A DNA stretch of 64,000 nt, from NCBI RefSeq assembly GCF_015291705.1, contig NZ_CP030050.1, forward strand, positions 8,246,001-8,310,000, written 5' to 3'. Below are positions 44,066 through 52,091 of this stretch, in pieces (position 1 is the first letter of the stretch; every line of letters begins with the position of its first letter). Source of the stretch: Bradyrhizobium arachidis (GTDB taxonomy: Bacteria; Pseudomonadota; Alphaproteobacteria; Rhizobiales; Xanthobacteraceae). Under the pieces are notes generated by a model. The model made no database searches. It saw nothing but the letters and a program-made list of their open reading frames with translations, and was not told the origin of the DNA. Made by a program: the position numbers and the translations under genes.

Positions 44066-45109
44066 TCAGCTGATCTCCTGCCGTACCCTGGCGGCGGCGT
44101 CGCACATCGCCTTCAGCTTCCCGAACGCAATTGCGCGCGGCATATACTTCATGCCGCAATCGGGCGCGGGAACCAGGCGGTCCGGCGACACATATTTGAG
44201 GCCGTTGCGGATGCGGTCCGCGACGGTATCGACGCTCTCGATCGCGGGGTCCGCGAGGTCGAGCACGCCGAGCATGATCTTCTTCGACGAGAGATCCCTG
44301 AGCACGCCGAGGTCGAGCTTCGGCTGCGCCGCCTCGATCGAGATCTGGTCGGCAATGGTATCGTCGAGCTCGGCGAGGAAGGAATAGCCGGCCGGCTTGT
44401 TCGAGCCCGGCACGACCGCGGCATAGCCGAAGCAGAGATGCACGACGGTCGGCACGGTGATGCCGTGCAAGGCGCGGTTGATCGCCTTGACGGCGTAGCG
44501 TTTGGCGAGCTCGGGATTGTTGCGCACCCAGGGCTCGTCGAGCTGGATCACGTCGGCGCCGGCCTTTTGCAGATCGAGCGCCTCGGCATTGACGGCCTCG
44601 GCGAGCGCCATCGCGAGCTCCTCCTCGTCCTTGTAGAACTCGTTCTTGGCCTGCTGGCTCATGGTGAACGGACCGGGAAGCGTGATCTTGGCGGCGTGCT
44701 CCGTGTTCTTGCGCAGGAACTGCATGTCGTGCAGCTCGACCGGTCCCTTACGCTTCACCGGACCGACGACGCGCGGCACCGGGGTCTGGGTGTTGCCGGT
44801 GCGCGCCACGATCATCGCGGGATTATCGCCATCGATGCCGTCGAGCGCGGTAGCGAAGCGATTGGAGTAGCTCTCGCGACGGATCTCGCCATCGGTCACG
44901 ATGTCGATGCCGGCGCGCTCCATGTCGCGGATCGCGACGATGGTGGCATCGTCCTGCGCCTCCTCCAGGTGCTCCGCCGGCAACCGCCACATGTCGTGCA
45001 GGCGGGTGCGCGGCACCACCTTCGACAGCATCGCGCGATTCACCAGCCATTCCGGCTGCGGGTAGCTGCCGACCACGGTGGTCGGCAGGATATGCGTTGG
45101 CATAGGCAT
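44066..45109 (-). CDS. MetE C-terminal-domain-like methyltransferase
   Basis: A 347-residue protein equivalent to the C-terminal catalytic barrel of cobalamin-independent methionine synthase, without its N-terminal half. Opening VVGSYPQPEWL is typical. Zinc ligands appear as H-x-C in VHLCFGYA and C in APDCGMKYMP. Short MetE-like proteins occur as methyl- or alkyl-group transferases acting on thiols, including epoxyalkane:coenzyme M transferase, so methionine formation should not be assumed. GGAG precedes the ATG. It ends a minus-strand operon with an FAH-type hydrolase, a deacetylase-like protein and an NMT1-type transporter. Confidence 0.85.
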   Translation of the reverse strand: MPMPTHILPTTVVGSYPQPEWLVNRAMLSKVVPRTRLHDMWRLPAEHLEEAQDDATIVAIRDMERAGIDIVTDGEIRRESYSNRFATALDGIDGDNPAMIVARTGNTQTPVPRVVGPVKRKGPVELHDMQFLRKNTEHAAKITLPGPFTMSQQAKNEFYKDEEELAMALAEAVNAEALDLQKAGADVIQLDEPWVRNNPELAKRYAVKAINRALHGITVPTVVHLCFGYAAVVPGSNKPAGYSFLAELDDTIADQISIEAAQPKLDLGVLRDLSSKKIMLGVLDLADPAIESVDTVADRIRNGLKYVSPDRLVPAPDCGMKYMPRAIAFGKLKAMCDAAARVRQEIS

Positions 45110-45145
45110 GGGGGTCTCCTTATTATTGTTGTTGAACGCGCTTGT

Positions 45146-46000
45146 TCAGGCCGCGCGCCCCTCGTCCTTGACAGGATTGCGCAGGATGCCGATGCCGGAG
45201 ATCTCGATCTCGACGGTGTCGCCACCCTTCATCCACAGCGGCGGTGTGCGATAGGCGCCGACGCCGCCGGTCGTGCCGGTGACGATGACGTCGCCCGGCG
45301 CCAGCTCGGTGAAGGTCGAGCAATAGGCGATCAGGGCCTGGACGTCGAAGACGAGGTCGGAGATCGGCGCCTTCTGCACCTCGACGCCATTGAGGCGCGT
45401 GATGAGCGTCTGCTTGGTGACATCGGTCAATTCGTCGGTCGTGACCATCCAGGGGCCGAAGCCGCCGGTGCCGGCAAAGTTCTTGCCCGGCGCGAATTGC
45501 GAGGTGTGGCGCTGCCAGTCGCGGATGCTGCCGTCATTATAGCAGGCGTAGCCGGCGACGTGGCTCAGCGCGGCTTCACGCGAGATGCGGCGGCCGGCCT
45601 TGCTGATGACGACGGCCATCTCGCCTTCATAGTCGAAGCGCTCCGACTCCAGCGGCCGGATCATCGGCTGGCCATGGCCGACCTGGCTGTTGGCAAAGCG
45701 GGTGAAGATCATCGGATGCGCCGGCGTCGGGTGACCGCTTTCGGCCAGATGCGTAGCGTAGTTGACGCCGATGCAGAAGATCTTGTCGGGATCGGGAATG
45801 GTCGGCAGCAACGCCACATCCTGCAGCGCATAGTCGGGCTTCTCGCCTGACAACTTCTTCAGCTCGTCGAGCGATCCCTTCGCCAGCAGCGTCTTCAGCG
45901 TCGGATAGACCTTCAGGCGCTTGCCGGCATCGATGACACCGTTGTCGGTGACGATGCCATAGCTCGGGCTGCCGTCGATCGTGAAGCTTGCAACTTTCAT
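45146..46000 (-). CDS. Fumarylacetoacetate hydrolase (FAH) family protein
   Basis: A 284-residue FAH-family protein. Conserved features: IFCIGVNYATHLAESG, metal ligands in FDYEGEMAVVIS (ExE), KNFAGTGGFGPWMVTTDELT, and APGDVIVTGTTGGVGAYRTP. The family hydrolyses or isomerises C-C bonds of acylpyruvate-like compounds at a Mg2+ or Mn2+ site, commonly in aromatic degradation. The gene directly precedes the MetE-like gene (36 bases) and follows the deacetylase-like gene (3 bases), so it belongs to the same operon. Confidence 0.9.
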   Translation of the reverse strand: MKVASFTIDGSPSYGIVTDNGVIDAGKRLKVYPTLKTLLAKGSLDELKKLSGEKPDYALQDVALLPTIPDPDKIFCIGVNYATHLAESGHPTPAHPMIFTRFANSQVGHGQPMIRPLESERFDYEGEMAVVISKAGRRISREAALSHVAGYACYNDGSIRDWQRHTSQFAPGKNFAGTGGFGPWMVTTDELTDVTKQTLITRLNGVEVQKAPISDLVFDVQALIAYCSTFTELAPGDVIVTGTTGGVGAYRTPPLWMKGGDTVEIEISGIGILRNPVKDEGRAA

Positions 46001-46003
46001 CAG

Positions 46004-46663
46004 TCAAACACTCTCTTCGATGGAGGATACATAGTCGTTGATCGGAAGCGCGATCTCGCCGCTGCGGATCGGAACGCATTGCGGCGGGAAGTCCTGGCGA
46101 AAGCGGCCGCCGGCCGCCTCGGCGCGATCGAGGAACCGCTCGAGATGATCCATCGCGCCGGTCGGCAGATCATGCAGCACCATCAGCGTCCAGGGCTGCC
46201 GGCTACACTGGTCGAGCGCGCGCACGATCCAGCCGTCAGGATCATCCCAGTCGCGCGGGATCGCATTCCAGAGCACGCAGCTATGCTTGTTGCGGGCGAG
46301 ATAGTCGACGACGGACGGCTTCAGCAGTCGCGTATCGAGATTCCCGCCACCGCCGAAGGGCCGGAACCAGCGCTGCGGATGCGCGAGATCGCCGATCGCA
46401 ACTTGCGTCCGGCCGATCTCGTTCTCTGCCGTGTCGCTGTCCTTCTGCTCACCGAGCGGAACGCTGTGCGTAAAGGTGTGATTGCCGATCCAATGCCCCT
46501 CCCCGTGCGCACGGCTCGCGAGCGCGCGCCGTGCGGGATCGGCGAGCTTCTCACCGATGACGAAGAAGGTGGCCTTGATCCCGCGCTCGGCGAGGATGTC
46601 GAGCACGCGCGGCGTCACCTCGGGATCGGGGCCGTTGTCGAATGTCAGGGTCAAATCGTACAC
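46004..46663 (-). CDS. NodB-fold polysaccharide-deacetylase-like protein with altered metal site
   Basis: A 219-residue NodB-homology protein. The first motif is TFDNGP (residues 7-12) where TFDDGP is usual: the catalytic-base Asp9 is kept, but the metal-binding Asp is Asn10. The histidine pair GNHTFTH (H62, H66) and RWFRPFGG are present. No signal peptide is visible, so it is cytoplasmic and probably not a cell-wall enzyme; cytoplasmic relatives act as amidases on small molecules. With an FAH-family gene and an importer, a role in breaking down the imported compound is plausible. The Asn may lower or change activity. Confidence 0.75.
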   Translation of the reverse strand: MYDLTLTFDNGPDPEVTPRVLDILAERGIKATFFVIGEKLADPARRALASRAHGEGHWIGNHTFTHSVPLGEQKDSDTAENEIGRTQVAIGDLAHPQRWFRPFGGGGNLDTRLLKPSVVDYLARNKHSCVLWNAIPRDWDDPDGWIVRALDQCSRQPWTLMVLHDLPTGAMDHLERFLDRAEAAGGRFRQDFPPQCVPIRSGEIALPINDYVSSIEESV

Positions 46664-46672
46664 GCGGATACC

Positions 46673-47470
46673 TCAGGTCGCCGGCTGCATCGCGCCCGAC
46701 GCAATCTCGTCATTGGCCTGACCGGCACGGGTGCCGGTCTGCCAGATCGCCGCCTTGCGCTCGATCCAGCGGATCGCGGCGTTGAAGGCGATGGCGAGGA
46801 ACAGCACGAGCAACACGCCCGCGAATACGTGCGGGCTGTCGAGGATGGTGCGGTAGCGCGAGATCAGATAGCCGATGCCGGCCGAGGAGATCAGCATCTC
46901 CGAGACGACGACGCCGACGATGACGAGCGCTCCGCCGACACGCAGGCCCGACAGCACCGTCGGGATCGCCGCGGGAATGATGACACGGACCAGCCGCTGG
47001 CTCAGCGTTGCGCCCATGCTGCGCGCGGCGAGCAGCAACTGCGGATCAATGGTCTGGATGCCGGCGGCGGTGGCGAGCATCGTCGGCAGGAATCCGTAGA
47101 TCGAGGCGAACGCGATCTTGGATTCCGAGCCGATGCCAAGCCAGACCGTGAAGACGGGGTAGAGGATCACGAGCGGCACCGCATAGAGGCTCGACACCAT
47201 CGGCATGATCAGCACGCGCGGGCGCGGCAGGCTGCCGACGATGGCGCCGAGCAGGATGCCGCCGCCGCAGGCGAACGCCATCGAAACGACGACCTCGTAG
47301 AGCGTCACTGCGAGCGCGTGACCATATTCGGCCGCGTCCGTCCATCCCGCCATCAGCGTCGACGACAGCGACGGCAGAAACAGTTCGGGAATGAGACCGG
47401 TGCGCGGCAACAGCTCCCACAGCGCAATCAGGCCGATCACGATCAGATATCGCAGCGTTTTGGCGCTCAT
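46673..47470 (-). CDS. TauC/SsuC-type ABC permease (operon C)
   Basis: A 265-residue inner-membrane permease of the nitrate/sulfonate/taurine class with about six helices. Features: VIGLIALWELLPRTGLIPEL, and the cytoplasmic EAA-like loop AARSMGATLSQRLVRVIIPA. Start at ATG 47470 (MSAKTLRYL), 7 bases after the ATPase gene's stop; the longer frame upstream overlaps that gene. A second, broken permease gene of the same class lies at 48296-49018. This may be the working permease. Confidence 0.85.
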   Translation of the reverse strand: MSAKTLRYLIVIGLIALWELLPRTGLIPELFLPSLSSTLMAGWTDAAEYGHALAVTLYEVVVSMAFACGGGILLGAIVGSLPRPRVLIMPMVSSLYAVPLVILYPVFTVWLGIGSESKIAFASIYGFLPTMLATAAGIQTIDPQLLLAARSMGATLSQRLVRVIIPAAIPTVLSGLRVGGALVIVGVVVSEMLISSAGIGYLISRYRTILDSPHVFAGVLLVLFLAIAFNAAIRWIERKAAIWQTGTRAGQANDEIASGAMQPAT

Positions 47471-47477
47471 CTCCGCC

Positions 47478-48284
47478 TCACGCCGATTTGCGGATGTGCC
47501 GCCAGATGCGATCACGCAACGCACCGAAGGCATCGCCACTCAGCATCTCGTAGGTGCGGGGCCGCGGGAGCTGGACCTGGAGATGGTCGACGATGCGGCC
47601 GGGCCGCGCCGACATCACGATCACCTCGTCGGCGAGATAGACGGCTTCGGTGAGGCTGTGCGTGACGAACACGACGGTCTTGCCGGTCGCCGCCCAGATG
47701 CGCAGCAACTCGTCGCCCATGGTCATGCGGGTCTGCTCGTCGAGGGCGGCGAAGGGCTCATCCATCAACAGCACCGGCGGATCCTGCACCAGCCCGCGCG
47801 CGATCGAGACGCGCTGCTTCATGCCGCCGGAGAGTTCATGCGGATGGCGTTTGCCGAAACCTTCGAGCCCGACCAGCTTGAGCGCATCTTGCGCCTTGGC
47901 CCGACGCTCCGCCTTGGGCACGCCGCGCAGCGCCAGCGGAAACTCGACATTGTCTTCCGCCGTGAGCCACGGAAACAGGCTGGCCTCCTGGAATACCACG
48001 CCGACCCGGTCGGGGTCGGGCTGCGGAATCGGCGCGCCGCTGATGGTGATGGTGCCTGACGTTTGCTGGCGCAGGCCGGCCATCATCATCAGGAGGGTCG
48101 ACTTGCCGCAACCGCTCGGCCCGACCAGCACGACGAACCGTCCCGGCTTGGTCTCCAGCGAGACGTCGTCGAGCGCGACGACGTCCTGCGACCGGGTCTT
48201 GAACACCTGGCCGACATTCTTCACCTCGATCGCGCCGGCCCGCGCGGCGGGTTTCAATGGGGTCACGTTCGCCAATGGCTGCAT
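47478..48284 (-). CDS. TauB/SsuB-type ABC transporter ATPase (operon C)
   Basis: A 268-residue ABC ATPase. Walker A GPSGCGKST, Q-loop VVFQEASLFPWLT, signature HELSGGMKQRVSIARGL, Walker B VLLMDEPFAALDEQT, all as in nitrate/sulfonate/taurine importers. The N-terminal extension before the domain contains NVTPLKPAAR (residues 6-15), identical to a stretch in the linker of the LivM-LivG fusion at 57028-58800. The gene lies between two permease genes. Confidence 0.9.
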   Translation of the reverse strand: MQPLANVTPLKPAARAGAIEVKNVGQVFKTRSQDVVALDDVSLETKPGRFVVLVGPSGCGKSTLLMMMAGLRQQTSGTITISGAPIPQPDPDRVGVVFQEASLFPWLTAEDNVEFPLALRGVPKAERRAKAQDALKLVGLEGFGKRHPHELSGGMKQRVSIARGLVQDPPVLLMDEPFAALDEQTRMTMGDELLRIWAATGKTVVFVTHSLTEAVYLADEVIVMSARPGRIVDHLQVQLPRPRTYEMLSGDAFGALRDRIWRHIRKSA

Positions 48285-48295
48285 CGCGTTTCCAC

Positions 48296-49018
48296 CTATC
48301 TGACAAGTTCGTTGAAGGTCATGGCAATCGCCGCCACCATCACCACGCCGGCGAGGAGCTGCTTCATCTGGAAATTCTCACCCCAGGTCGCGATCTGGTG
48401 GCCAATGCCGTCGCGCGAGGCGTACATCTCGGCAAGGATCACCCCCGTCAGGTTGAAGATCATGGAGATCCGCAAGGCCTCCAGCAGCACCGGCAGCATG
48501 CTCGGCAGATAGACACGAAACGCCGTCTGCCATGGCGTGGCACCGTAGGAGCGCGCCACCGTCAGATGCTCCACCTTGACCGACTCCACCGCCGTCGTCG
48601 TCGACATGATCACGATGAAAATAGTCGAGAAGAAGCCGAAGCCGACCTTCTAGGCAAAGCCGACGCCGAACACCAGGATGAACATCGGCAGGAAGATCGA
48701 CTTCGGGATGCTGAAGGCAAAGAACAGCAGCGGCTTGGCGACATCCGCGAAGTAGCGGTTCTCGGCGACCAGGAAGCCGATCACTGCCCCGAAGGGCACG
48801 GCCAGCGCGAACGCGGCCAGCACCTCGGTCGCGGTCACCATCAGATCCTTCTGGACAGCCGCGCGCTGCAGGAGATCGCCGAGCGTCACGAACGTGTCGG
48901 ACGCCGACGGCAGCAGGCGCGGATTGACGATGCCGGTGCGCGACAGCATTTCCCATAGCGCCAGGATCGCGACGATGATCGCGATCCGCGCGAGGTTGAT
49001 GGCGAGCGAGCCCTGCAT
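48296..49018 (-). pseudogene. TauC/SsuC-type ABC permease interrupted by an in-frame TAG
   Basis: Both halves are in the same frame and both match a permease of this class: ARIAIIVAILALWEMLSRTG ... KSIFLPMFILVFGVGFA from ATG 49018, then TAG at 48652-48650, then KVGFGFFSTIFIVIMSTTTA, the EAA loop ARSYGATPWQTAFRVYLPSM and a normal C terminus to 48296. A single C-to-T change of CAG would explain the stop. Nothing else is damaged, so the event is recent, a sequencing error, or suppressed. If real, the importer lacks this permease and may depend on the intact one at 46673-47470. Confidence 0.8.
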
Positions 49019-49024
49019 CGCCTG

Positions 49025-49987
49025 CTACTTGGTCGGGACGGGTTTGAACTTGGTCGAGATGACGTCCTCGACCGGCACGATGTCCTTGAGGCCACCGAGC
49101 TTGGCGAGATCGAGCGAGAGCTGCACGGCCGCGTTCACGTTGGCCGCGCCCATGTCGCCGCTGGTCTCGAGCTTCATGATGGTGTTGTCGTATTCGAGGC
49201 CGGCGATCTCCGGCGGCATTTCGTAGAGCTCGGCGATCAGCTTGACCGTGACGTCGCGGTTGGCACGCATGAACGCGACCGCGCCATAGAGCGCGTTCAC
49301 CGCCTTCTGCACCATCTGCGGCTTTGCATCCGCGAATTTGTCGAGCACGATCCACCCCGCCGTGAGGTTCGGCGGAACCGCGGTCGCGTAATCGAGGATG
49401 GTCCTGGCTTCGCCGGACTTCGAGATCTGAAAGCTGAGCGGCGAATAGACCACGGCCGCCTCGACGTTGCCGGCCAGCAGGTTCGGCACGAGGCCACCGC
49501 CGCCGACGGGAACGCGGGTGAAATCGATCTTCTTGTCCTGGATGGTCCACAGCGCGAGCAGGTCGGATCCGGAGCCGGCCGCGGTGATCGCCACCTTCTT
49601 GCCGTTGAGATCCTTGACGTGGAGCGTCGATTTGGTCGGGACCATCAGCTGCCAGCCGAAATTGCCCATCGCGGCATTGGCGACGATGCGCGACATCACG
49701 CCCTTCTTGCGGCCGGCGGAGACCAGCGACGGCGGATCGAGGATGATGTCGGCAGCGCCCGCGGCCATGCCTTCGAAGGTCTCGGCGCCGCTACGATAGA
49801 TGGTCAGCTCGGCCTGGATGCCTTCCTTCTCGAACAGCTTTTGCCGCACGGCCGTCTCGGCGATCGTCGTCGGCCAGTATGTCTTGGTGGGCAGACCGAC
49901 GCGAATGGTGTCGGCGGCGCTCGCAGGGCCTGCCAGCATTGCAGCGGCAACGAGCGACATGAACGCATGACGGCGATTGATCTTCAT
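49025..49987 (-). CDS. NMT1/TauA-type substrate-binding protein (operon C)
   Basis: A 320-residue periplasmic binding protein of the NMT1/THI5-like, SsuA/TauA class, first gene of the transporter part of operon C. Signal KINRRHAFMSLVAAAMLAGPASA, Tat-like RRHAFM; mature start ADTIRVGLPTKTYWPTTIAE. The class binds sulfonates, nitrate, thiamine precursors or aromatic acids; no motif decides. GGAGG precedes the ATG. The GntR gene ends 47 bases upstream on the same strand. Confidence 0.9.
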   Translation of the reverse strand: MKINRRHAFMSLVAAAMLAGPASAADTIRVGLPTKTYWPTTIAETAVRQKLFEKEGIQAELTIYRSGAETFEGMAAGAADIILDPPSLVSAGRKKGVMSRIVANAAMGNFGWQLMVPTKSTLHVKDLNGKKVAITAAGSGSDLLALWTIQDKKIDFTRVPVGGGGLVPNLLAGNVEAAVVYSPLSFQISKSGEARTILDYATAVPPNLTAGWIVLDKFADAKPQMVQKAVNALYGAVAFMRANRDVTVKLIAELYEMPPEIAGLEYDNTIMKLETSGDMGAANVNAAVQLSLDLAKLGGLKDIVPVEDVISTKFKPVPTK

Positions 49988-50034
49988 TGTTTCCTCCCGG
50001 ACTGTATTTTTTTGTGCCTAATTTCTAGGGATCG

Positions 50035-50763
50035 TCAGGTCGTGCGGCTCACCTCCGCAATGCGCGAGGCGGCGAGCTCGACGAATTCTCTGGTGATGCC
50101 AAAATGCTTCGACAAGGCGCGAACTGCCGCATCCGCGTCGCGCTTCACCACGGCGGCGACGATCGCCTTGTGCTCGGCCTCGACGTCGCGCGGCTTACTG
50201 CCGAGCTCGCGACGGATCGAGAGCCGGCGATAGCGCTCGCTCTGTTCATGCAGCACGTCACGGAAGCCGAGCAGCCACGGCGAGCCGCAGGCATTGACCA
50301 GCGCACGATGGAAGATGCGGTGACGGATCACCCATTCCTCGTAGTGCACGGTGGGATCATCAGGATAATGATAGGGAACGGCCTTGAGATCCGCCCAGGC
50401 GGATTTCACCGATGCGAGCCAGGCCTCATCGCCGCGCTCGATGGAGCGGCGGAGCGCAAGGCCCTCGATGTCGATGCGCGTCTGCGTCACGTCGGCGAGA
50501 TCGGCGAGCGAGACCGGGCTGACGCGAAAACCGCGCTGGTCGGATGCCTGCACGAGACCGTCGGCGACGAGACGCGACAATGCCTCACGCACGGCGGCAA
50601 GGCTCACGGAAAACTGCTTTGCGAGGCCTGCGATATGCAGCTTCTGCCCCGGCAGCAGCCGCGTCGCCAGGATGTCGGCGCGCAGGCGTTCGTGCAGCGC
50701 CGACGTCAGGCTGCGCGGACCATCCCCGGGGCTTCCGGACAACTGGAACTGAAGCGGACCCAT
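50035..50763 (-). CDS. GntR-family (FCD-type) transcription regulator
   Basis: A 242-residue regulator. GntR winged helix in residues ~20-80 (LTSALHERLRADILATRLLP, GQKLHIAGLAKQFSVSLAAV, REALSRLVADGLVQASDQRG), then an all-helical FCD ligand domain whose metal-binding residues include Asp/His in DIEGLALRRS and HRIFHRALVNAC. FCD regulators typically respond to small organic acids. It sits between operon C and the left arm of cluster D, both on the minus strand, and could control either; a fitting FCD-type palindrome lies at 53548-53558. Start at ATG 50763; an upstream in-frame start exists. Confidence 0.85.
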   Translation of the reverse strand: MGPLQFQLSGSPGDGPRSLTSALHERLRADILATRLLPGQKLHIAGLAKQFSVSLAAVREALSRLVADGLVQASDQRGFRVSPVSLADLADVTQTRIDIEGLALRRSIERGDEAWLASVKSAWADLKAVPYHYPDDPTVHYEEWVIRHRIFHRALVNACGSPWLLGFRDVLHEQSERYRRLSIRRELGSKPRDVEAEHKAIVAAVVKRDADAAVRALSKHFGITREFVELAASRIAEVSRTT

Positions 50764-50808
50764 GCCGGGATGATTGCAAGGGAGGGCGTGCGGGTCAATA
50801 GAAAATCG

Positions 50809-50820
50809 AAAATCGATTTT
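50809..50820. promoter_or_regulatory. Palindrome upstream of GntR gene
   Basis: AAAATCGATTTT (50809-50820), preceded by a further GAAAATCG, lies about 46 bases upstream of the GntR start. Possible autoregulatory site; AT-rich composition makes chance likely. Confidence 0.3.
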
Positions 50821-50852
50821 TTTGGTCATTCCGCTATCGCGTGCTCGACGTC

Positions 50853-51662
50853 CTAGGAATGAGCAACTCCAGACGGCGCGACGTCGAGGCGAACGGCGAC
50901 ACCGTTCAGCTCAGGGCTGGGTGCCGGGTAAAGCTTCATGACCAGCGGATCGTGGCCGGGGATGATGTGGTCCGCGCTGGGTGCGGCGGCGCGCAGCTTG
51001 TCGAATCCCACCAGCATGTCGCCGACATGAAACGCCGTCGTGAACGGACGCTCGCTGGTCATGTTCTCGTAGAAATGACTGACGTCGGAGGCGAGCACGA
51101 CGGGCCCACGTCGCGTGGTGACGCGGACAAACTGAAGACCGGCGGAATGGCCGCCGGCGGCATGAACGCTCAGTCCGGGCGCGATTTCGGCGTCCCCGTC
51201 GTAGAACAGCACCCGCCGCGCGTAGTTCAGCCGCACGATCCCGCAGATATCCTCGACCTCGAAGGAATGCGACAGACGCGGGTAGTGCATATAGCGCCCG
51301 GTGGCGTAGGCAAGCTCGCGCTCCTGGAGATGAAAGTGCGCATTCGGAAACCGGTCGAAATTGCCGGCGTGGTCGTAGTGCAGATGCGTGAGGATGACGT
51401 CCTTGACGTCGGCGACATCGACATCGAACGCGGCCAGCGTCTCCACGGGGCAGCGCAGGAATGTCCGCCTGCGCTGCTTTGCGATTTCGCTGTTGAACCC
51501 GGTGTCGATGACGAAGGTGCGCCCGCCGCCCTTGGCCAGCCACATGAAATAGTCCATCGGCATCGGCCCGTCATGCGGGTCGCCGCCGATGAAGTGCTCG
51601 CTCCGCTGCGCATCGCGGGTAGCATAGCGGATGGCGAAGAGCTCGTATTCCGGGTCAGCCAT
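50853..51662 (-). CDS. Metallo-beta-lactamase-fold hydrolase, AHL-lactonase-like
   Basis: A 269-residue metallo-beta-lactamase-fold hydrolase of the kind annotated N-acyl-homoserine lactonase family (AttM/AiiB-like). Metal ligands: H93, H95, D97, H98 (THLHYDHAG), H172 (GGHSAG), D193 (ASDVSH) and H237 (IPGHDP), so a dinuclear zinc site is complete. Such enzymes open lactone rings. In this cluster, with carboxymuconolactone-decarboxylase-like proteins, the substrate is at least as likely a catabolic lactone as a quorum signal. It is followed by the GntR gene and preceded by the CMD gene (11 bases). Confidence 0.85.
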   Translation of the reverse strand: MADPEYELFAIRYATRDAQRSEHFIGGDPHDGPMPMDYFMWLAKGGGRTFVIDTGFNSEIAKQRRRTFLRCPVETLAAFDVDVADVKDVILTHLHYDHAGNFDRFPNAHFHLQERELAYATGRYMHYPRLSHSFEVEDICGIVRLNYARRVLFYDGDAEIAPGLSVHAAGGHSAGLQFVRVTTRRGPVVLASDVSHFYENMTSERPFTTAFHVGDMLVGFDKLRAAAPSADHIIPGHDPLVMKLYPAPSPELNGVAVRLDVAPSGVAHS

Positions 51663-51673
51663 GGGGCTCTCGC

Positions 51674-52063
51674 TCAGGAACCGGCCGCGTCGACCTCGTT
51701 AAAGGCCTCGCGCGCGTTGCGGAAGGCGTCGATGCCGGCGGGCACGCCGCAATAGACGGCGACCTGAAGCAAAATCTCCTTGATCTCCTCCTTGGTCAGG
51801 CCGTTTTTCAGCGCGCCCTTCACGTGCAGCTTCAATTCGTGCGGACGGTTCAACGCGCCGAGCATCGCCAGATTGACGATCGAGCGCGTGCGCCGGTCGA
51901 CGCCAGGCCGCGTCCACAAGGCCCCCCAGCAGAACTCGGTCGACCATTCCGCCATGGTGCGCGTAAACTCGTCAGCACCGGCGATCGACTTGTTGACGTA
52001 GTCCTCGCCGAGCACCTCCTTGCGAACCTTGAGGCCTTTTTCGAACAGTTCGGTCTTGCTCAT
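51674..52063 (-). CDS. Carboxymuconolactone-decarboxylase-like protein (left arm, cluster D)
   Basis: A 129-residue CMD-family protein close to PcaC. Conserved: EFCWGALWTRPGVDRRTRSI, NLAMLGALNRPHELKLHVKG, LTKEEIKEILLQVAVYCGVP, then A-x-x-A-F. It lacks the CxxC of AhpD, so it belongs to the decarboxylase-like branch. A paralogue lies at 62078-62458 on the other arm. Start at ATG 52063 (MSKTELFEKG). In known pathways PcaC decarboxylates a lactone intermediate, which fits a lactonase-like neighbour, but no other protocatechuate-pathway gene is here. Confidence 0.85.
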   Translation of the reverse strand: MSKTELFEKGLKVRKEVLGEDYVNKSIAGADEFTRTMAEWSTEFCWGALWTRPGVDRRTRSIVNLAMLGALNRPHELKLHVKGALKNGLTKEEIKEILLQVAVYCGVPAGIDAFRNAREAFNEVDAAGS

Positions 52064-52091
52064 GATCGTCCCTTTCAGGTCTTGAGAGAGT

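Noticed and set aside
38915..45850. Two very long plus-strand frames (38915-41755 and 43178-45850) opposite the hydroxylase and MetE/FAH genes
   Set aside because: They run antisense through genes with complete catalytic motifs and have Arg/His-rich, domain-free translations.
49988..50034. TPP riboswitch upstream of the NMT1/THI5-like binding protein
   Set aside because: The gap is only 47 bases and lacks the THI box motifs.
50853..51662. Calling the lactonase-like protein a quorum-quenching enzyme
   Set aside because: The zinc site fits, but the gene lies in a catabolic cluster and no LuxI/LuxR gene is near; a catabolic lactone is as likely.
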